Assembly (NCBI GenBank): GCA_021775415.1
Contig: JAJFHV010000010.1
Location: forward strand, 62,001 to 126,000
Reading direction: 5' to 3'
DNA: 64,000 bases
Source: Hyphomicrobiales bacterium
Lineage (GTDB): Bacteria; Pseudomonadota; Alphaproteobacteria; Rhizobiales; Rhizobiaceae
Part shown: in pieces, positions 27,946 through 36,438 of the stretch
Layout of the letters: every line of letters begins with the position of its first letter
How positions within the stretch are numbered: position 1 is the first letter of the stretch
Position numbers and translations under genes: made by a program
Notes under the pieces: model-generated
What the model was told of the DNA's origin: nothing
The model's database searches: none
What the model saw: only the letters and a program-made list of their open reading frames with translations

Positions 27946-29030
27946 GATCGTTTGCATAATACATTCAGTGAGCTACCATTCCTGTGAAGTGAATCGGCTA
28001 TTTCCCTGCAACGAAGCCACTGTTTTTCGGTGTTATTTGGTACATTCCAGTTTGTTCGACTTGAACCAAGCGAGTTCTCCGGTCCCCGGTCGGTTCTCCT
28101 ACGATTAAGTGCCGCCGTTCCATATATCTGCTGATCAATTAATATTTTGGGAATGGTAACCGTTTCGCCCTTTGCGATCATTGTCGGCTCAGTGACGGGC
28201 TTCTCAGGTAAAAGGCCATCGAAAGGCCACGCGGCACGAAGTTCCCCAGCATTCAAATTTGAAACATTGACATCGATATTATGTGGCGCGCCGGGCACCC
28301 GATAGGGGCAGTTTTTGAGATTGCAATTTACATTCGATGAGAATTGCCAAAGCACATATCGTTCCCAATTTCCCATTGGGAAAACTCCGGCAATATCCTC
28401 TCGATAACGCGCATACCAAAGTTTTAATCGGGACAGAATTGGATAATCCGCAGCATTTGCCGCAATCTCCTTTGCGGTATGATTGTTTGTGTACAACAAG
28501 GGATAGCGATCCAATCTATGCTTGAGGTGACGAGCAAACTGCTCAGCCTCCCGTAGTGTGATCCACTCCTCTCCTGTACTGTGCTCCACATCGAGGACGA
28601 TTACCTCGTCGGGTGCGGGATCTGCGAAGTCGATGAAGTGGTTTGCCTGACTAACCGGATCTCCTCGTCGACCAAGATGATACGCACCCCACTTAAGCCC
28701 AAGTGCTTTAGCGATTGTCCGGCGGGTTTTGTACAACTCCTTTTTCAGCCAGTAATTGCGAAAGGTCTTCCGACAGAGTTCCTTTTCTGTCGCGTTCTTG
28801 GTCTTGCAGCGGTATGGCGGAGGCATGCCATCACTTGCCTTGCCTATGAAGCCAACGATCCGCTTATCCAATACGAGCTTGTCCCAATCAATCGGGTTTT
28901 GTTCATAGGCATCAATGACAAGTGCTCTGGTCTTGTCTTTCCATGGCGCATTGAATTCTTCCGCTCCAACGTGAGCGGAGGCAACACAACTTATCAAACA
29001 TATGAGTGAATACAATCCGGTACGTATCAA
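27921..29030 (-). CDS. Exported GH25-type lysozyme
   Basis: A 369-residue protein with a signal peptide (cleavage after VGA near residue 23) and a glycoside hydrolase family 25 domain (about residues 30-260). The barrel starts with the catalytic-face aspartate in VIDAYEQNPIDW, and the DVE motif with the general acid is in VIVLDVEHST; late strands include VLWQFSS. GH25 enzymes cut the muramic acid to glucosamine bond of peptidoglycan. About 110 residues follow, low in recognisable structure. TTG 29030 with GGAG seven bases upstream is the start. Possible roles are wall turnover or predation on other bacteria; a phage origin is not supported by neighbours. Confidence 0.82.
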   Translation of the reverse strand: MIRTGLYSLICLISCVASAHVGAEEFNAPWKDKTRALVIDAYEQNPIDWDKLVLDKRIVGFIGKASDGMPPPYRCKTKNATEKELCRKTFRNYWLKKELYKTRRTIAKALGLKWGAYHLGRRGDPVSQANHFIDFADPAPDEVIVLDVEHSTGEEWITLREAEQFARHLKHRLDRYPLLYTNNHTAKEIAANAADYPILSRLKLWYARYREDIAGVFPMGNWERYVLWQFSSNVNCNLKNCPYRVPGAPHNIDVNVSNLNAGELRAAWPFDGLLPEKPVTEPTMIAKGETVTIPKILIDQQIYGTAALNRRRTDRGPENSLGSSRTNWNVPNNTEKQWLRCREIADSLHRNGSSLNVLCKRSYGLKTLQ

Positions 29031-29259
29031 GCAATTGCTCCAGGCCGGGAAGAGTGAAACTCAATTATACGCGCAAACTGTAGGTGGCATGAGAACATAT
29101 GCCCTTCGGTAAATCAAACCGGCGGCAACTTTGTGGTGTCGACATGATGTCTGTGTGCGCAGGTTTTTACGACTTGGTCACCTTTTTGGATTGTTGTGTA
29201 GGTACGCAATCAACTGATTCGACAGATTGCCGTAAACCGACACAAGTGGAGCAATTCCA

Positions 29260-30105
29260 ATGGTATTCAGTACTGTCCCATCCATCCAGGGCGCACATCA
29301 CGATCGCCAGAGCGGTATCGCGGATGACATTGATTTCACAATCAAGGGCGCGGAAATGCAGTTCGTTGAAATCGAGCTCGATCCGGGCGAGTCAGCGATT
29401 GCGGAAGCCGGGTCAATGATGTTCAAGGACCCGGACATTGAGATGACAACAATTTTTGGTGACGGGTCCGAGCAAACCGGTGGTTTCTTTGACAAACTGG
29501 TGGGTGCCGGAAAACGGGTTCTTACCGGGGAGAGCCTGTTTACGACAGTTTTTACCCATGAAGGTGCGGGCAAAGCTGTCGCGGGATTTGCTGCCCCCTA
29601 TCCCGGCCATATCATTGCAATCAAGCTTGATGAAATTGGCGGCGAACTTGCATGCCAAAAAGATGCTTTCCTGTGTGCTGCCAAAGGCGTTTCTATCGGG
29701 ATTGCCTTTCAGAAGCGCATTTTAACCGGTCTGTTTGGTGGTGAAGGCTTCATTATGCAAAGCCTCGAGGGTGACGGATGGGTATTTGTTCACGTGGGCG
29801 GCACCATCATGGAGCGGGATTTGGCACCGGGAGAGGTATTGCATGTCGATACCGGTTGCGTTGCGGCACATTCTGCTTCAGTTGGGTTTGATCTGGTACG
29901 GGCCGGTTCGATTAAATCCATGATCTTTGGCGGCGAGGGAGTGTTTTTTGCACGACTTACCGGACCGGGCAAAGTGTGGATACAGTCCCTGCCGTTTTCA
30001 AGACTTGCCGGACGCATGTTTGCCCATGCGCCACAAACTGGAAGTTCCCGCAAAGGCGAAGGATCAATTCTAGGTGGAATTGGTGATATTGTCGGAGGCG
30101 ACTAG
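29260..30105 (+). CDS. AIM24/TIGR00266 family protein
   Basis: A 281-residue protein of the AIM24 family, a duplicated beta-sandwich related to the tryptophan RNA-binding attenuation fold. Landmarks are FVEIELDPGESAIAEAGSMMF near residue 35, repeated glycine-rich turns, and the late HVDTGCVAAH segment. No signal peptide or membrane helix. Function in bacteria is unknown; the yeast namesake is a mitochondrial inner-membrane organiser. ATG 29260 has GTGGAG seven bases before it. Stand-alone gene, convergent with the outer-membrane protein and sharing a hairpin with it. Confidence 0.82.
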   Translation: MVFSTVPSIQGAHHDRQSGIADDIDFTIKGAEMQFVEIELDPGESAIAEAGSMMFKDPDIEMTTIFGDGSEQTGGFFDKLVGAGKRVLTGESLFTTVFTHEGAGKAVAGFAAPYPGHIIAIKLDEIGGELACQKDAFLCAAKGVSIGIAFQKRILTGLFGGEGFIMQSLEGDGWVFVHVGGTIMERDLAPGEVLHVDTGCVAAHSASVGFDLVRAGSIKSMIFGGEGVFFARLTGPGKVWIQSLPFSRLAGRMFAHAPQTGSSRKGEGSILGGIGDIVGGD

Positions 30106-30125
30106 GGTATTCTGGTCAACCCTAG
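30102..30125. terminator. Hairpin shared by two convergent genes
   Basis: A perfect 7-bp inverted repeat (CTAGGGT at 30102-30108, ACCCTAG at 30119-30125, ten-base loop) whose arms contain both stop codons, TAG of the AIM24 gene and TAG of the outer-membrane gene on the other strand. No T-run follows on either side, so it is at best a weak or Rho-assisted bidirectional terminator or an RNA 3' end stabiliser. Confidence 0.4.
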
Positions 30126-30766
30126 AATTTCAATCCGAGCCCCAGAAGGACACCTTGATCGGTCAGATCAATATTGGTTGTTCCGCCACCAAGGCTGAAT
30201 GATTCATCGGAGTAGTCGGAAAAACCATATTCAAACCGCGCAGTCAGATTGTCGGCAAGTTGGGTTTCCAAGCCTGCGCCGACGTTCCAGCCAGTCAGGG
30301 TCTGGGTGTCAGAACCAGCGGCTGTAGTTGCCTCTACCGACGTGGCACCGAGGCCAGCAAATCCATAAAACATTGATTGATCAAATGCGTAGCCCATTCG
30401 GCCTCGAACGGATGCATCCCATTGCTGGTCAATGGTTGTCCCGACATTCGTATCACTTATGTCACCAAGGCCGCCAATTGCTTCAATCCCCAGCACGACA
30501 TCATTGTCAAACTGCTGGTTAAATCCGGTGTAAACACCGCCCTTTAAGCCCTCAGCATCAACATCGGTGCTGCCAGAAACACCTGCGGTGATCCAGTTGT
30601 AGCCACCATAGGCACCGATATAAAAACCACCCCAGTCTCTGGTATCAATTGCAGGCCCTGGATCAGGCGCGATCGGCTCCTCGGGTATCAGAATATCTGC
30701 AGCATGGGCGGTACCGGTGATTGTTGCAACAAGGATCAACGGGATCATGACAGTTTTCATAAACAT
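30122..30766 (-). CDS. Outer-membrane beta-barrel protein (Omp25/Omp31-like)
   Basis: A 214-residue eight-stranded outer-membrane protein. It has a Sec signal peptide (cleavage after AHA near residue 22), a proline-rich start of the mature chain, the DWGGFYIGAYGGYNW first strand typical of rhizobial Omp25/31-type proteins, amphipathic strands throughout, and a terminal phenylalanine (LGLGLKF), the BAM recognition signal. Such proteins are abundant surface components. The start is ATG 30766 with GGAG seven bases before it; that ribosome site lies in the 3' end of the riboswitch-like element at 30771-30818. Confidence 0.87.
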   Translation of the reverse strand: MFMKTVMIPLILVATITGTAHAADILIPEEPIAPDPGPAIDTRDWGGFYIGAYGGYNWITAGVSGSTDVDAEGLKGGVYTGFNQQFDNDVVLGIEAIGGLGDISDTNVGTTIDQQWDASVRGRMGYAFDQSMFYGFAGLGATSVEATTAAGSDTQTLTGWNVGAGLETQLADNLTARFEYGFSDYSDESFSLGGGTTNIDLTDQGVLLGLGLKF

Positions 30767-30770
30767 TCAG

Positions 30771-30818
30771 GCGCTCCTTTTGCCTGAGCGATTGCTCCGG
30801 CATAAATTCTCCAGCGCT
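30771..30818 (-). promoter_or_regulatory. Compact glycine-riboswitch-like leader
   Basis: Read on the minus strand, three sequence blocks of the glycine aptamer appear in the right order within 48 bases, directly before the barrel-protein start: GCGCTGGAGA (normally GCTGGAGAG), GCCGGAGCAA (normally GCCGAAGGAGCAA) and CTCAGGCAAAAGGA (the 3' signature). GCGCT at the 5' end can pair with AGCGC at the 3' end (P1), and GAG with CTC (P2). A usual aptamer is about 90-100 bases; the P3a and P3b arms are missing here. The 3' block overlaps the ribosome site (AAGGAG). It may be a degenerate remnant, a reduced functional form, or chance. Confidence 0.5.
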
Positions 30819-31007
30819 GGGTAATCTGCCGGAAAATTGCGGCGGACAAAGAGTGCAAGCGTGTTCATTTGGTGGCAAGTTTTTGGCAATAAGGTTCACG
30901 GGCAATTTCCGGATACCCTTTTAGTTTGCCGGTTAAGTCACTATATGAACGCCAATGTTAGGGCGGGAAATAGAGGCAGGGGCTGAACCCGGATACCGAG
31001 TGATCTT

Positions 31008-31955
31008 ATGTATGACTATATTTTTCTAGCAGCAGGCCTCGCGGTACTGCTGGTTGGTGGCGATTTGCTGGTTCGTGGTGCCGTTGGCCTTGCGGAAAAA
31101 CTGGCCATACCGCCGCTGATTATAGGCCTGACCATCGTGTCATTTGGTACATCCGCACCGGAGCTTTTTGTATCGGTAAAGGCAGTTCTTGATGGTGTGG
31201 GCGGCCTCGCGGTCGGCAATGTAGTCGGATCCAACATCGCAAATGTACTTCTGGTGCTCGGCCTTCCCGCCTTGATCCACGCAACCTGCTGCCAGGAAGA
31301 AGGCATTGGCCGTAATATTCTGGTCATGCTTGGACTGACGGTTGTCTTCATGGGCATGTTGTTAAAAGGATCGTTGGAACGATATGACGGGGTGATTCTG
31401 CTGGTCCTGTTGTCGTTATTTCTTTGGGAACAATACAGGTCTGCCAGGTCTGCCCGTTCAATTGCAAAGGTAGAGCTCGACTATCACGATGAGGTGCCCA
31501 CTATTCCCACGCGCATGCATGTGGTTGCGATATCTTTGATTGCCGGACTTATGATGTTGCCGTTTGGTGCAAATCTAATCGTAGATTCAGCAACCAGCAT
31601 TGCATCGACCTGGAATGTGCCGGATGAAATCATCGGCTTGAGTATCATCGCAATTGGCACTTCGTTGCCCGAACTTGCAGCCAGTATGATGGCCGTGTTG
31701 CGTGGCAAAGCTTCGGTTGCCCTTGGGAATATCGTTGGCTCCAACATATTCAACATTGCAGCCATTATGGGTGTCACAGCTGCGATCAAACCCATCAGTG
31801 TTGGCCCACACATTGTGCAGGTTGACATGTGGGTTATGCTTGCAGTTTCCCTGCTGATTGCAGCGCTCGCACACTATCACAAAACCATCGCAACAGCTGG
31901 TGGGCTTGCAATGGTTGCGGCTTATGCGGGGTATATCGTGCTGGCGTTTGTTTGA
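31008..31955 (+). CDS. Calcium/sodium antiporter (CaCA family, YrbG-like)
   Basis: A 315-residue inner-membrane exchanger with ten helices as two inverted halves. Both alpha repeats are complete: GTSAPELFVS with NVVGSNIANVLL in the first half and GTSLPELAAS with NIVGSNIFNIAA in the second, holding the glutamates and asparagines that bind Ca2+ and Na+. A short, weakly conserved hydrophilic loop separates the halves (about 140-170). Length is right for the bacterial family. The physiological ion has not been fixed for most members. Divergent from the barrel protein; uvrC follows 62 bases downstream. Confidence 0.92.
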   Translation: MYDYIFLAAGLAVLLVGGDLLVRGAVGLAEKLAIPPLIIGLTIVSFGTSAPELFVSVKAVLDGVGGLAVGNVVGSNIANVLLVLGLPALIHATCCQEEGIGRNILVMLGLTVVFMGMLLKGSLERYDGVILLVLLSLFLWEQYRSARSARSIAKVELDYHDEVPTIPTRMHVVAISLIAGLMMLPFGANLIVDSATSIASTWNVPDEIIGLSIIAIGTSLPELAASMMAVLRGKASVALGNIVGSNIFNIAAIMGVTAAIKPISVGPHIVQVDMWVMLAVSLLIAALAHYHKTIATAGGLAMVAAYAGYIVLAFV

Positions 31956-32017
31956 AACGCTGACCCTGTCCACTTCACAGACTCGAATTCGCTGCTCGAA
32001 TCCGGCATTCTTAAACC

Positions 32018-33976
32018 ATGAATAACGCGCCACCCAAAAAACCAGATATCTCCGCGACCACTGGCGGCGATGGCAATGCAATCGTGTGGGAGGAATCCGC
32101 ACCTGCAGCAGAAGGCAAAACCGGCATCGATGTAATTGGCGACCATGTGCGTCGCCTGCCGAATTCACCCGGCGTCTACCGCATGTTCAATGCGGCAGGC
32201 GATGTGTTGTATGTTGGCAAGGCGAGGAGCCTGAAAAAGCGTGTTGCTTCATACGCCAAGATGGGTGGTCATACCAACCGGATTGCGCGAATGATCCATC
32301 AAACCGCGCATATGGAATTTGTCACTACTCATACGGAAACCGAGGCGTTGCTGCTGGAAGCCAACCTCATCAAGAGGTTACGCCCGAAATTCAACGTCCT
32401 GCTGCGAGACGACAAGAGCTTTCCCTATATCGTGGTAACGGAAGATCATGCAGCACCTGGTATATTCAAGCATCGTGGAGCGCGTAACAAGAAGCGCACT
32501 TATTTCGGGCCGTTTGCATCGGCAGGTTCAGTAGACCGAACCTTGAATGCTATGCAGCGTGCATTTCTGGTACGGACCTGTAGCAATTCCGTCTTTGAAA
32601 ATCGTACCCGCCCTTGCCTGCTTCATCAGATCAAGCGGTGTTCTGCACCCTGTACCGGAGAAATTAGTGAAGCAGACTATGCCCGTCTTGTTACCGAGGC
32701 CAAACGATTCTTGTCAGGCAAGAGCTCAGACATTCAAAAATCTCTGTCAAAGCAGATGGAAGCGGCATCTGATGCAATGGACTTTGAGCGTGCTGCAATC
32801 TATCGCGACCGGCTATCGGCTCTTTCTCATGTGCAAGCCCATCAAGGCATCAATCCGCGTCTCGTAAACGAGGCGGATGTTTTTTCTGTCGCCCAGAAGG
32901 ACGGACTTACCTGTATTCAGGTGTTCTTTTTCCGCACTGGTCAGAATTGGGGGAACCGGGCTTATTTTCCCCGCGCCGACAAAAGTATAGAGCCTGGAGA
33001 CGTATTGGGGGCGTTTCTTGGCCAGTTCTATGATGACCGGCCCTGCCCCCGACTGATTTTGGTTTCACACAAAAGCGAAGATTTACCTCTGCTGAGTGAA
33101 GCATTGTCCGCGCGCTCCAATTACAAGGTCAGGGTTTCGGTTCCAAACCGTGGTGAAAAACGCGAGCTCGTTGAACATGCCGGTAACAATGCACGCGAGG
33201 CGCTGGGGCGCAAACTTGCAGAAACGTCCACACAGGCAAAACTGATGAAGGGTGTTCAGGAAAACTTCGGGCTGGAGAGTATCCCGAACCGGATTGAGAT
33301 CTATGACAACTCTCACATAATGGGCACAAACGCGGTAGGTGCGATGGTTGTTTGCGGACCGGACGGATTTGCGAAGAACCACTATCGCAAGTTCAACATC
33401 AAATCCAAAGATCTCGTGCCAGGCGATGACTATGGCATGATGCGAGAAGTAATGACGCGGCGGTTTTCCCGACTGATCAAGGAGCAAGGCCTGCCGGAGG
33501 ATCATGCTGTTGAAGCGGACGAAATTGGTCTCTGGCCGGACCTATTGTTGATTGATGGTGGTTTGGGACAGCTCAATGCGGTTGCGGGGATTATGCAGGA
33601 ACTGGGACTGGAAGACAAAGTTCAGCTTGTTGGCATTGCCAAAGGGCCGGACCGGGACGCAGGGCGCGAGAAATTCTTCATGCGCGGCAAGGCTTCGTTC
33701 ATTTTGCCAGAACGTGATCCTGTGCTGTATTTTGTACAGCGGCTGCGGGATGAAGCGCACCGGTTTGCAATTGGATCTCACCGAGCAAGACGCAAAAAAG
33801 AGATGGTGAAAAATCCGCTTGATGAGGTTCCAGGCATTGGTCCGGGTCGCAAGCGCGCGTTGTTGCACCGGTTCGGTACAGCAAAGGCAGTTTCACGCGC
33901 CGCACTTACTGACCTAAAGGATGTAGATGGCATTTCCGAGCACATGGCGCAGGCCATCTACGATCATTTTCATTAG
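32018..33976 (+). CDS. uvrC: Excinuclease ABC subunit C
   Basis: A 652-residue UvrC, the dual-incision nuclease of nucleotide excision repair recruited by UvrB on damaged DNA. Domains in order: a GIY-YIG nuclease (about residues 48-130, SPGVYRMF and VLYVGKA), a UVR motif for UvrB contact (about 235-270), the RNase H-like 5' nuclease domain (about 420-570, IEIYDNSH and [11 protein letters not shown]), and a C-terminal helix-hairpin-helix pair ([12 protein letters not shown]). A 40-residue polar N-terminal extension precedes the domain. Followed by pgsA and moaDE on the same strand, a common alphaproteobacterial order. Confidence 0.96.
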   Translation: MNNAPPKKPDISATTGGDGNAIVWEESAPAAEGKTGIDVIGDHVRRLPNSPGVYRMFNAAGDVLYVGKARSLKKRVASYAKMGGHTNRIARMIHQTAHMEFVTTHTETEALLLEANLIKRLRPKFNVLLRDDKSFPYIVVTEDHAAPGIFKHRGARNKKRTYFGPFASAGSVDRTLNAMQRAFLVRTCSNSVFENRTRPCLLHQIKRCSAPCTGEISEADYARLVTEAKRFLSGKSSDIQKSLSKQMEAASDAMDFERAAIYRDRLSALSHVQAHQGINPRLVNEADVFSVAQKDGLTCIQVFFFRTGQNWGNRAYFPRADKSIEPGDVLGAFLGQFYDDRPCPRLILVSHKSEDLPLLSEALSARSNYKVRVSVPNRGEKRELVEHAGNNAREALGRKLAETSTQAKLMKGVQENFGLESIPNRIEIYDNSHIMGTNAVGAMVVCGPDGFAKNHYRKFNIKSKDLVPGDDYGMMREVMTRRFSRLIKEQGLPEDHAVEADEIGLWPDLLLIDGGLGQLNAVAGIMQELGLEDKVQLVGIAKGPDRDAGREKFFMRGKASFILPERDPVLYFVQRLRDEAHRFAIGSHRARRKKEMVKNPLDEVPGIGPGRKRALLHRFGTAKAVSRAALTDLKDVDGISEHMAQAIYDHFH

Positions 33977-34071
33977 AACGGTGCCTTTCATACAGTAAAT
34001 TGCACCTGCGTGAGCACTGTCACAACCATTTGTCAGTTGTAATTTCTGTGCGAGTCAGCTTCTTTGTGCCC

Positions 34072-34674
34072 ATGAAGAAGTCTGTTCCGCCGAAGCAGTC
34101 CAAATTGTGGACAATTCCCAATCTGCTCACCTATGGGCGGATCGTGGCTGTGCCGCTTGTCGGACTTTGCTTCTTTATCGAAGGCCGACTGAACGGCTCG
34201 GACCTTGCACGCTGGTCGGCGCTGGCAATTTTTATAGTTGCAAGCATCACGGATTTTTTCGACGGCTATCTTGCGCGTATCTGGAAACAAGGTTCGCAAC
34301 TTGGCACGATGCTGGACCCAATCGCGGACAAGCTATTGGTTGCGGCCTGTTTATTATTGTTGGCAGCAGATGGAACGATCGCTGGGTGGACCATCTGGGC
34401 AGCTATCATCATCCTTTGTCGTGAAATCCTGGTCTCAGGACTTCGGGAGTATCTGGCAGAATTGAAGGTCAGTGTGCCGGTGACGCGGATTGCAAAATGG
34501 AAAACCACCATGCAGATGATTGCAATCGGTTTTCTGCTTGCAGGCCCTGCCGGTGACAAGGTGCTGCCCTACACGACAGAAGCCGGTATAATCTTGCTAT
34601 GGGCTGCGGCACTAATTACCCTATATACTGGTTATGACTACCTTCGTGCCGGACTGCGCCACGTGGTAGGTTAA
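34072..34674 (+). CDS. pgsA: CDP-diacylglycerol-glycerol-3-phosphate 3-phosphatidyltransferase
   Basis: A 200-residue inner-membrane enzyme that makes phosphatidylglycerol phosphate, the committed step to phosphatidylglycerol and cardiolipin. The CDP-alcohol phosphatidyltransferase signature is complete in DFFDGYLAR followed by GTMLDPIADK, with all the metal-binding aspartates. Six membrane helices are expected. ATG 34072 gives the usual N-terminus (WTIPNLLTYGRI after a short basic lead); no strong ribosome site is present and GTG 34066 is a possible alternative. Lies between uvrC and moaD on the same strand. Confidence 0.93.
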   Translation: MKKSVPPKQSKLWTIPNLLTYGRIVAVPLVGLCFFIEGRLNGSDLARWSALAIFIVASITDFFDGYLARIWKQGSQLGTMLDPIADKLLVAACLLLLAADGTIAGWTIWAAIIILCREILVSGLREYLAELKVSVPVTRIAKWKTTMQMIAIGFLLAGPAGDKVLPYTTEAGIILLWAAALITLYTGYDYLRAGLRHVVG

Positions 34675-34709
34675 GCAACCACCGGGGAACTGGTGCAGGA
34701 GAAATGCCC

Positions 34710-34964
34710 ATGAAACTTGTCTATTTCGCATGGCTGCGTGAACGTGTGGGCGTTGGTGAAGAGGAAGTCGAACTTCCGGCCACAGTAGCCACTGTTTCAG
34801 ATTTGTTTGACTGGCTCAATTCACGCGGCGAAAATTACCAGGAAGCACTGAAACATCCAGACGTTGTTCGCGTGGCGCTTGACCAGCAGCATGAGGGCGA
34901 CCGTAACGCTTCAATTGCGGGTGCTCGAGAAATTGCCCTGTTTCCACCAATGACTGGCGGCTGA
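34710..34964 (+). CDS. moaD: Molybdopterin synthase sulfur carrier subunit
   Basis: An 84-residue ubiquitin-like protein ending in Gly-Gly (MTGG), the C-terminus that is adenylated and thiocarboxylated by MoeB to deliver sulfur to precursor Z. Two in-frame ATGs, at 34704 and 34710, are available; CAGGAG is eight bases from the second, which also gives the normal start (MKLVYFAWLRE). Four bases separate it from moaE, with which it forms the heterotetrameric molybdopterin synthase. Confidence 0.94.
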   Translation: MKLVYFAWLRERVGVGEEEVELPATVATVSDLFDWLNSRGENYQEALKHPDVVRVALDQQHEGDRNASIAGAREIALFPPMTGG

Positions 34965-34968
34965 ACTT

Positions 34969-35430
34969 ATGAGCGTTACCCCCGATGTTCGCATTCAATG
35001 CGAAGATTTCGACATCACAAACGAAATTTCGAAACTCTCTGCCGGGCGGGGTGATGTTGGGGCAGTTGTTACCTTTAGCGGTATTTGCCGCGATGAAGCG
35101 GGCAGCCTTTCAGCACTTGAACTGGAACATTATCCGGAAATGGCGGAAACAGAAATCAAGCGTATTGCAGCAGATGCCATAAAACGCTTTGAACTGTCAG
35201 GCATTACGGTCATTCATCGGCATGGCAAGATTAAGCCGGGTGAAAACATTGTACTGGTTGTTTCCGCTTCGCCACACCGACACGCAGCCTTTGATGGTGC
35301 GGGCTTTCTGATGGATTTCCTCAAAACCCGAGCCCCATTCTGGAAGAAAGAACACCGATTGGATGGCAGCGAAGAAAAATGGGTTGATGCCAAAGACAGT
35401 GATGATAGTGCCATCGAACGCTGGGAGTAA
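34969..35430 (+). CDS. moaE: Molybdopterin synthase catalytic subunit
   Basis: A 153-residue MoaE that inserts two sulfurs into precursor Z to form molybdopterin. Conserved parts are GAVVTFSGICRDE, HRHGKIKPGENIVLV and the active-site lysine segment RAPFWKKE. Translation is closely coupled to moaD (four bases between). The other molybdenum-cofactor genes are not in the window. The C-terminus is followed by the convergent GntR gene after 11 bases, which marks the end of the conserved block and the start of the accessory region. Confidence 0.95.
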   Translation: MSVTPDVRIQCEDFDITNEISKLSAGRGDVGAVVTFSGICRDEAGSLSALELEHYPEMAETEIKRIAADAIKRFELSGITVIHRHGKIKPGENIVLVVSASPHRHAAFDGAGFLMDFLKTRAPFWKKEHRLDGSEEKWVDAKDSDDSAIERWE

Positions 35431-35441
35431 GTTGTCGAAAT

Positions 35442-36131
35442 TCACTGGCCCTTCGGCCAGATACCGGTTCTCAAGAAATCGACTGCGGAAAACACATCAT
35501 ATTCGACACTTGTACGAACCATGGTTGAGTCTCTTGCCTTAAGCCCGGCAACGATTTTGATATGGGCCACGTTTGGATTCTCGCAGGCAGTTTTTGCCTG
35601 TTCGATGCCTTGCCGAAAATACGGACCAACCTGAAGCCATAACCGGTCAATCAACCCGAGCAGGGTCTCTCTTTCTGCCGCAGCGTACAGGGTGAAATGG
35701 AAGCTGAAATGCCTGGCAATATAGGTATCGAAATCATCGACTTTCAGCGCCTCAGCCATTTCCCCTATCAATTCCTGCATTCGGTCTATTGAGGAAACCG
35801 AGATATGGGGCGTTGCATATTCTGCCGCCAGGCCCTCCAGCGACCGGCGAATTTCGTGTAACTCGATCAATCGCTCGTCACTCATGTCAGGCACGCGAAT
35901 TGTGCGACTGCTTGATAGTTCAAGCGCACCATCAGCGACCAGCCTGTTTAACGCATCTCGAACGGGCATCAGTGAAGTGTCGAATTCCTCCGCCAACGGT
36001 CTAAGCGGCAATTTCTGCCCGGGCACAACATGACCAGCCATCAGCATCATTCGGCAACGCTGTAGTATTTGATCGCGCAACGGTTCGCTGGCTGATCTCT
36101 TGACTTTGGTTAGCGTTGCCCCGGTTTGCAT
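35442..36131 (-). CDS. GntR family regulator (FadR/FCD subfamily)
   Basis: A 229-residue regulator with an N-terminal winged helix (about 15-80, LPLRPLAEEFDTSLMPVRDALNRL) and a helical FCD ligand-binding domain (about 95-215) that in this subfamily often binds a metal and a small acid. ATG 36131 has GGGAA in front. It faces the orphan binding-protein gene at 36439 across 307 AT-rich bases, so it probably controls that gene and itself. The effector is unknown; FCD regulators commonly sense organic acids or amino-acid-related molecules, which would fit an uptake-related target. Confidence 0.87.
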   Translation of the reverse strand: MQTGATLTKVKRSASEPLRDQILQRCRMMLMAGHVVPGQKLPLRPLAEEFDTSLMPVRDALNRLVADGALELSSSRTIRVPDMSDERLIELHEIRRSLEGLAAEYATPHISVSSIDRMQELIGEMAEALKVDDFDTYIARHFSFHFTLYAAAERETLLGLIDRLWLQVGPYFRQGIEQAKTACENPNVAHIKIVAGLKARDSTMVRTSVEYDVFSAVDFLRTGIWPKGQ

Positions 36132-36438
36132 GAATTTTCCCGTTCCCTTGCTTCAATGAGCTGATTTTTGAAACAATCCCATTGTGTTGTTGATTGTGCG
36201 TTACTCAGGCTCTTCAGGCAAGCACGTCAGTTGCAGACAGTCACAAATAATCTGATTGTTATAACTGTTATTACAATTTTTAAATATATTAATTGTTTAT
36301 ATTTCAATATCTTAATTGATTATCAACAAAGTAATTTGATTCAATTATAATTTAGTGATAACAATTTTTTCGAAGAGGGGAACAGGGGATAAGCGCGTAG
36401 GCTTGCCTTCAGGAAACAAATCGACAGGGAGAAAACAA
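36132..36438. promoter_or_regulatory. AT-rich divergent control region between gntR and the binding-protein gene
   Basis: About 307 bases without a gene. Bases 36240-36370 are far more AT-rich than the rest of the window. TTGTTATAA at 36256ff and TGATAACAA ending at 36364 form an inverted pair about 100 bases apart, each close to one of the two divergent genes; this could be a pair of GntR half-sites or operators, or a chance product of composition. Several TATAAT-like hexamers exist, so no single promoter can be named. A good ribosome site (AGGGAG) precedes the 36439 ATG. Confidence 0.45.

Noticed and set aside
27921-29030. A prophage remnant because of the lysozyme gene
   Set aside because: The enzyme has a Sec signal peptide and no phage genes, holin, integrase or att-like repeats are near.
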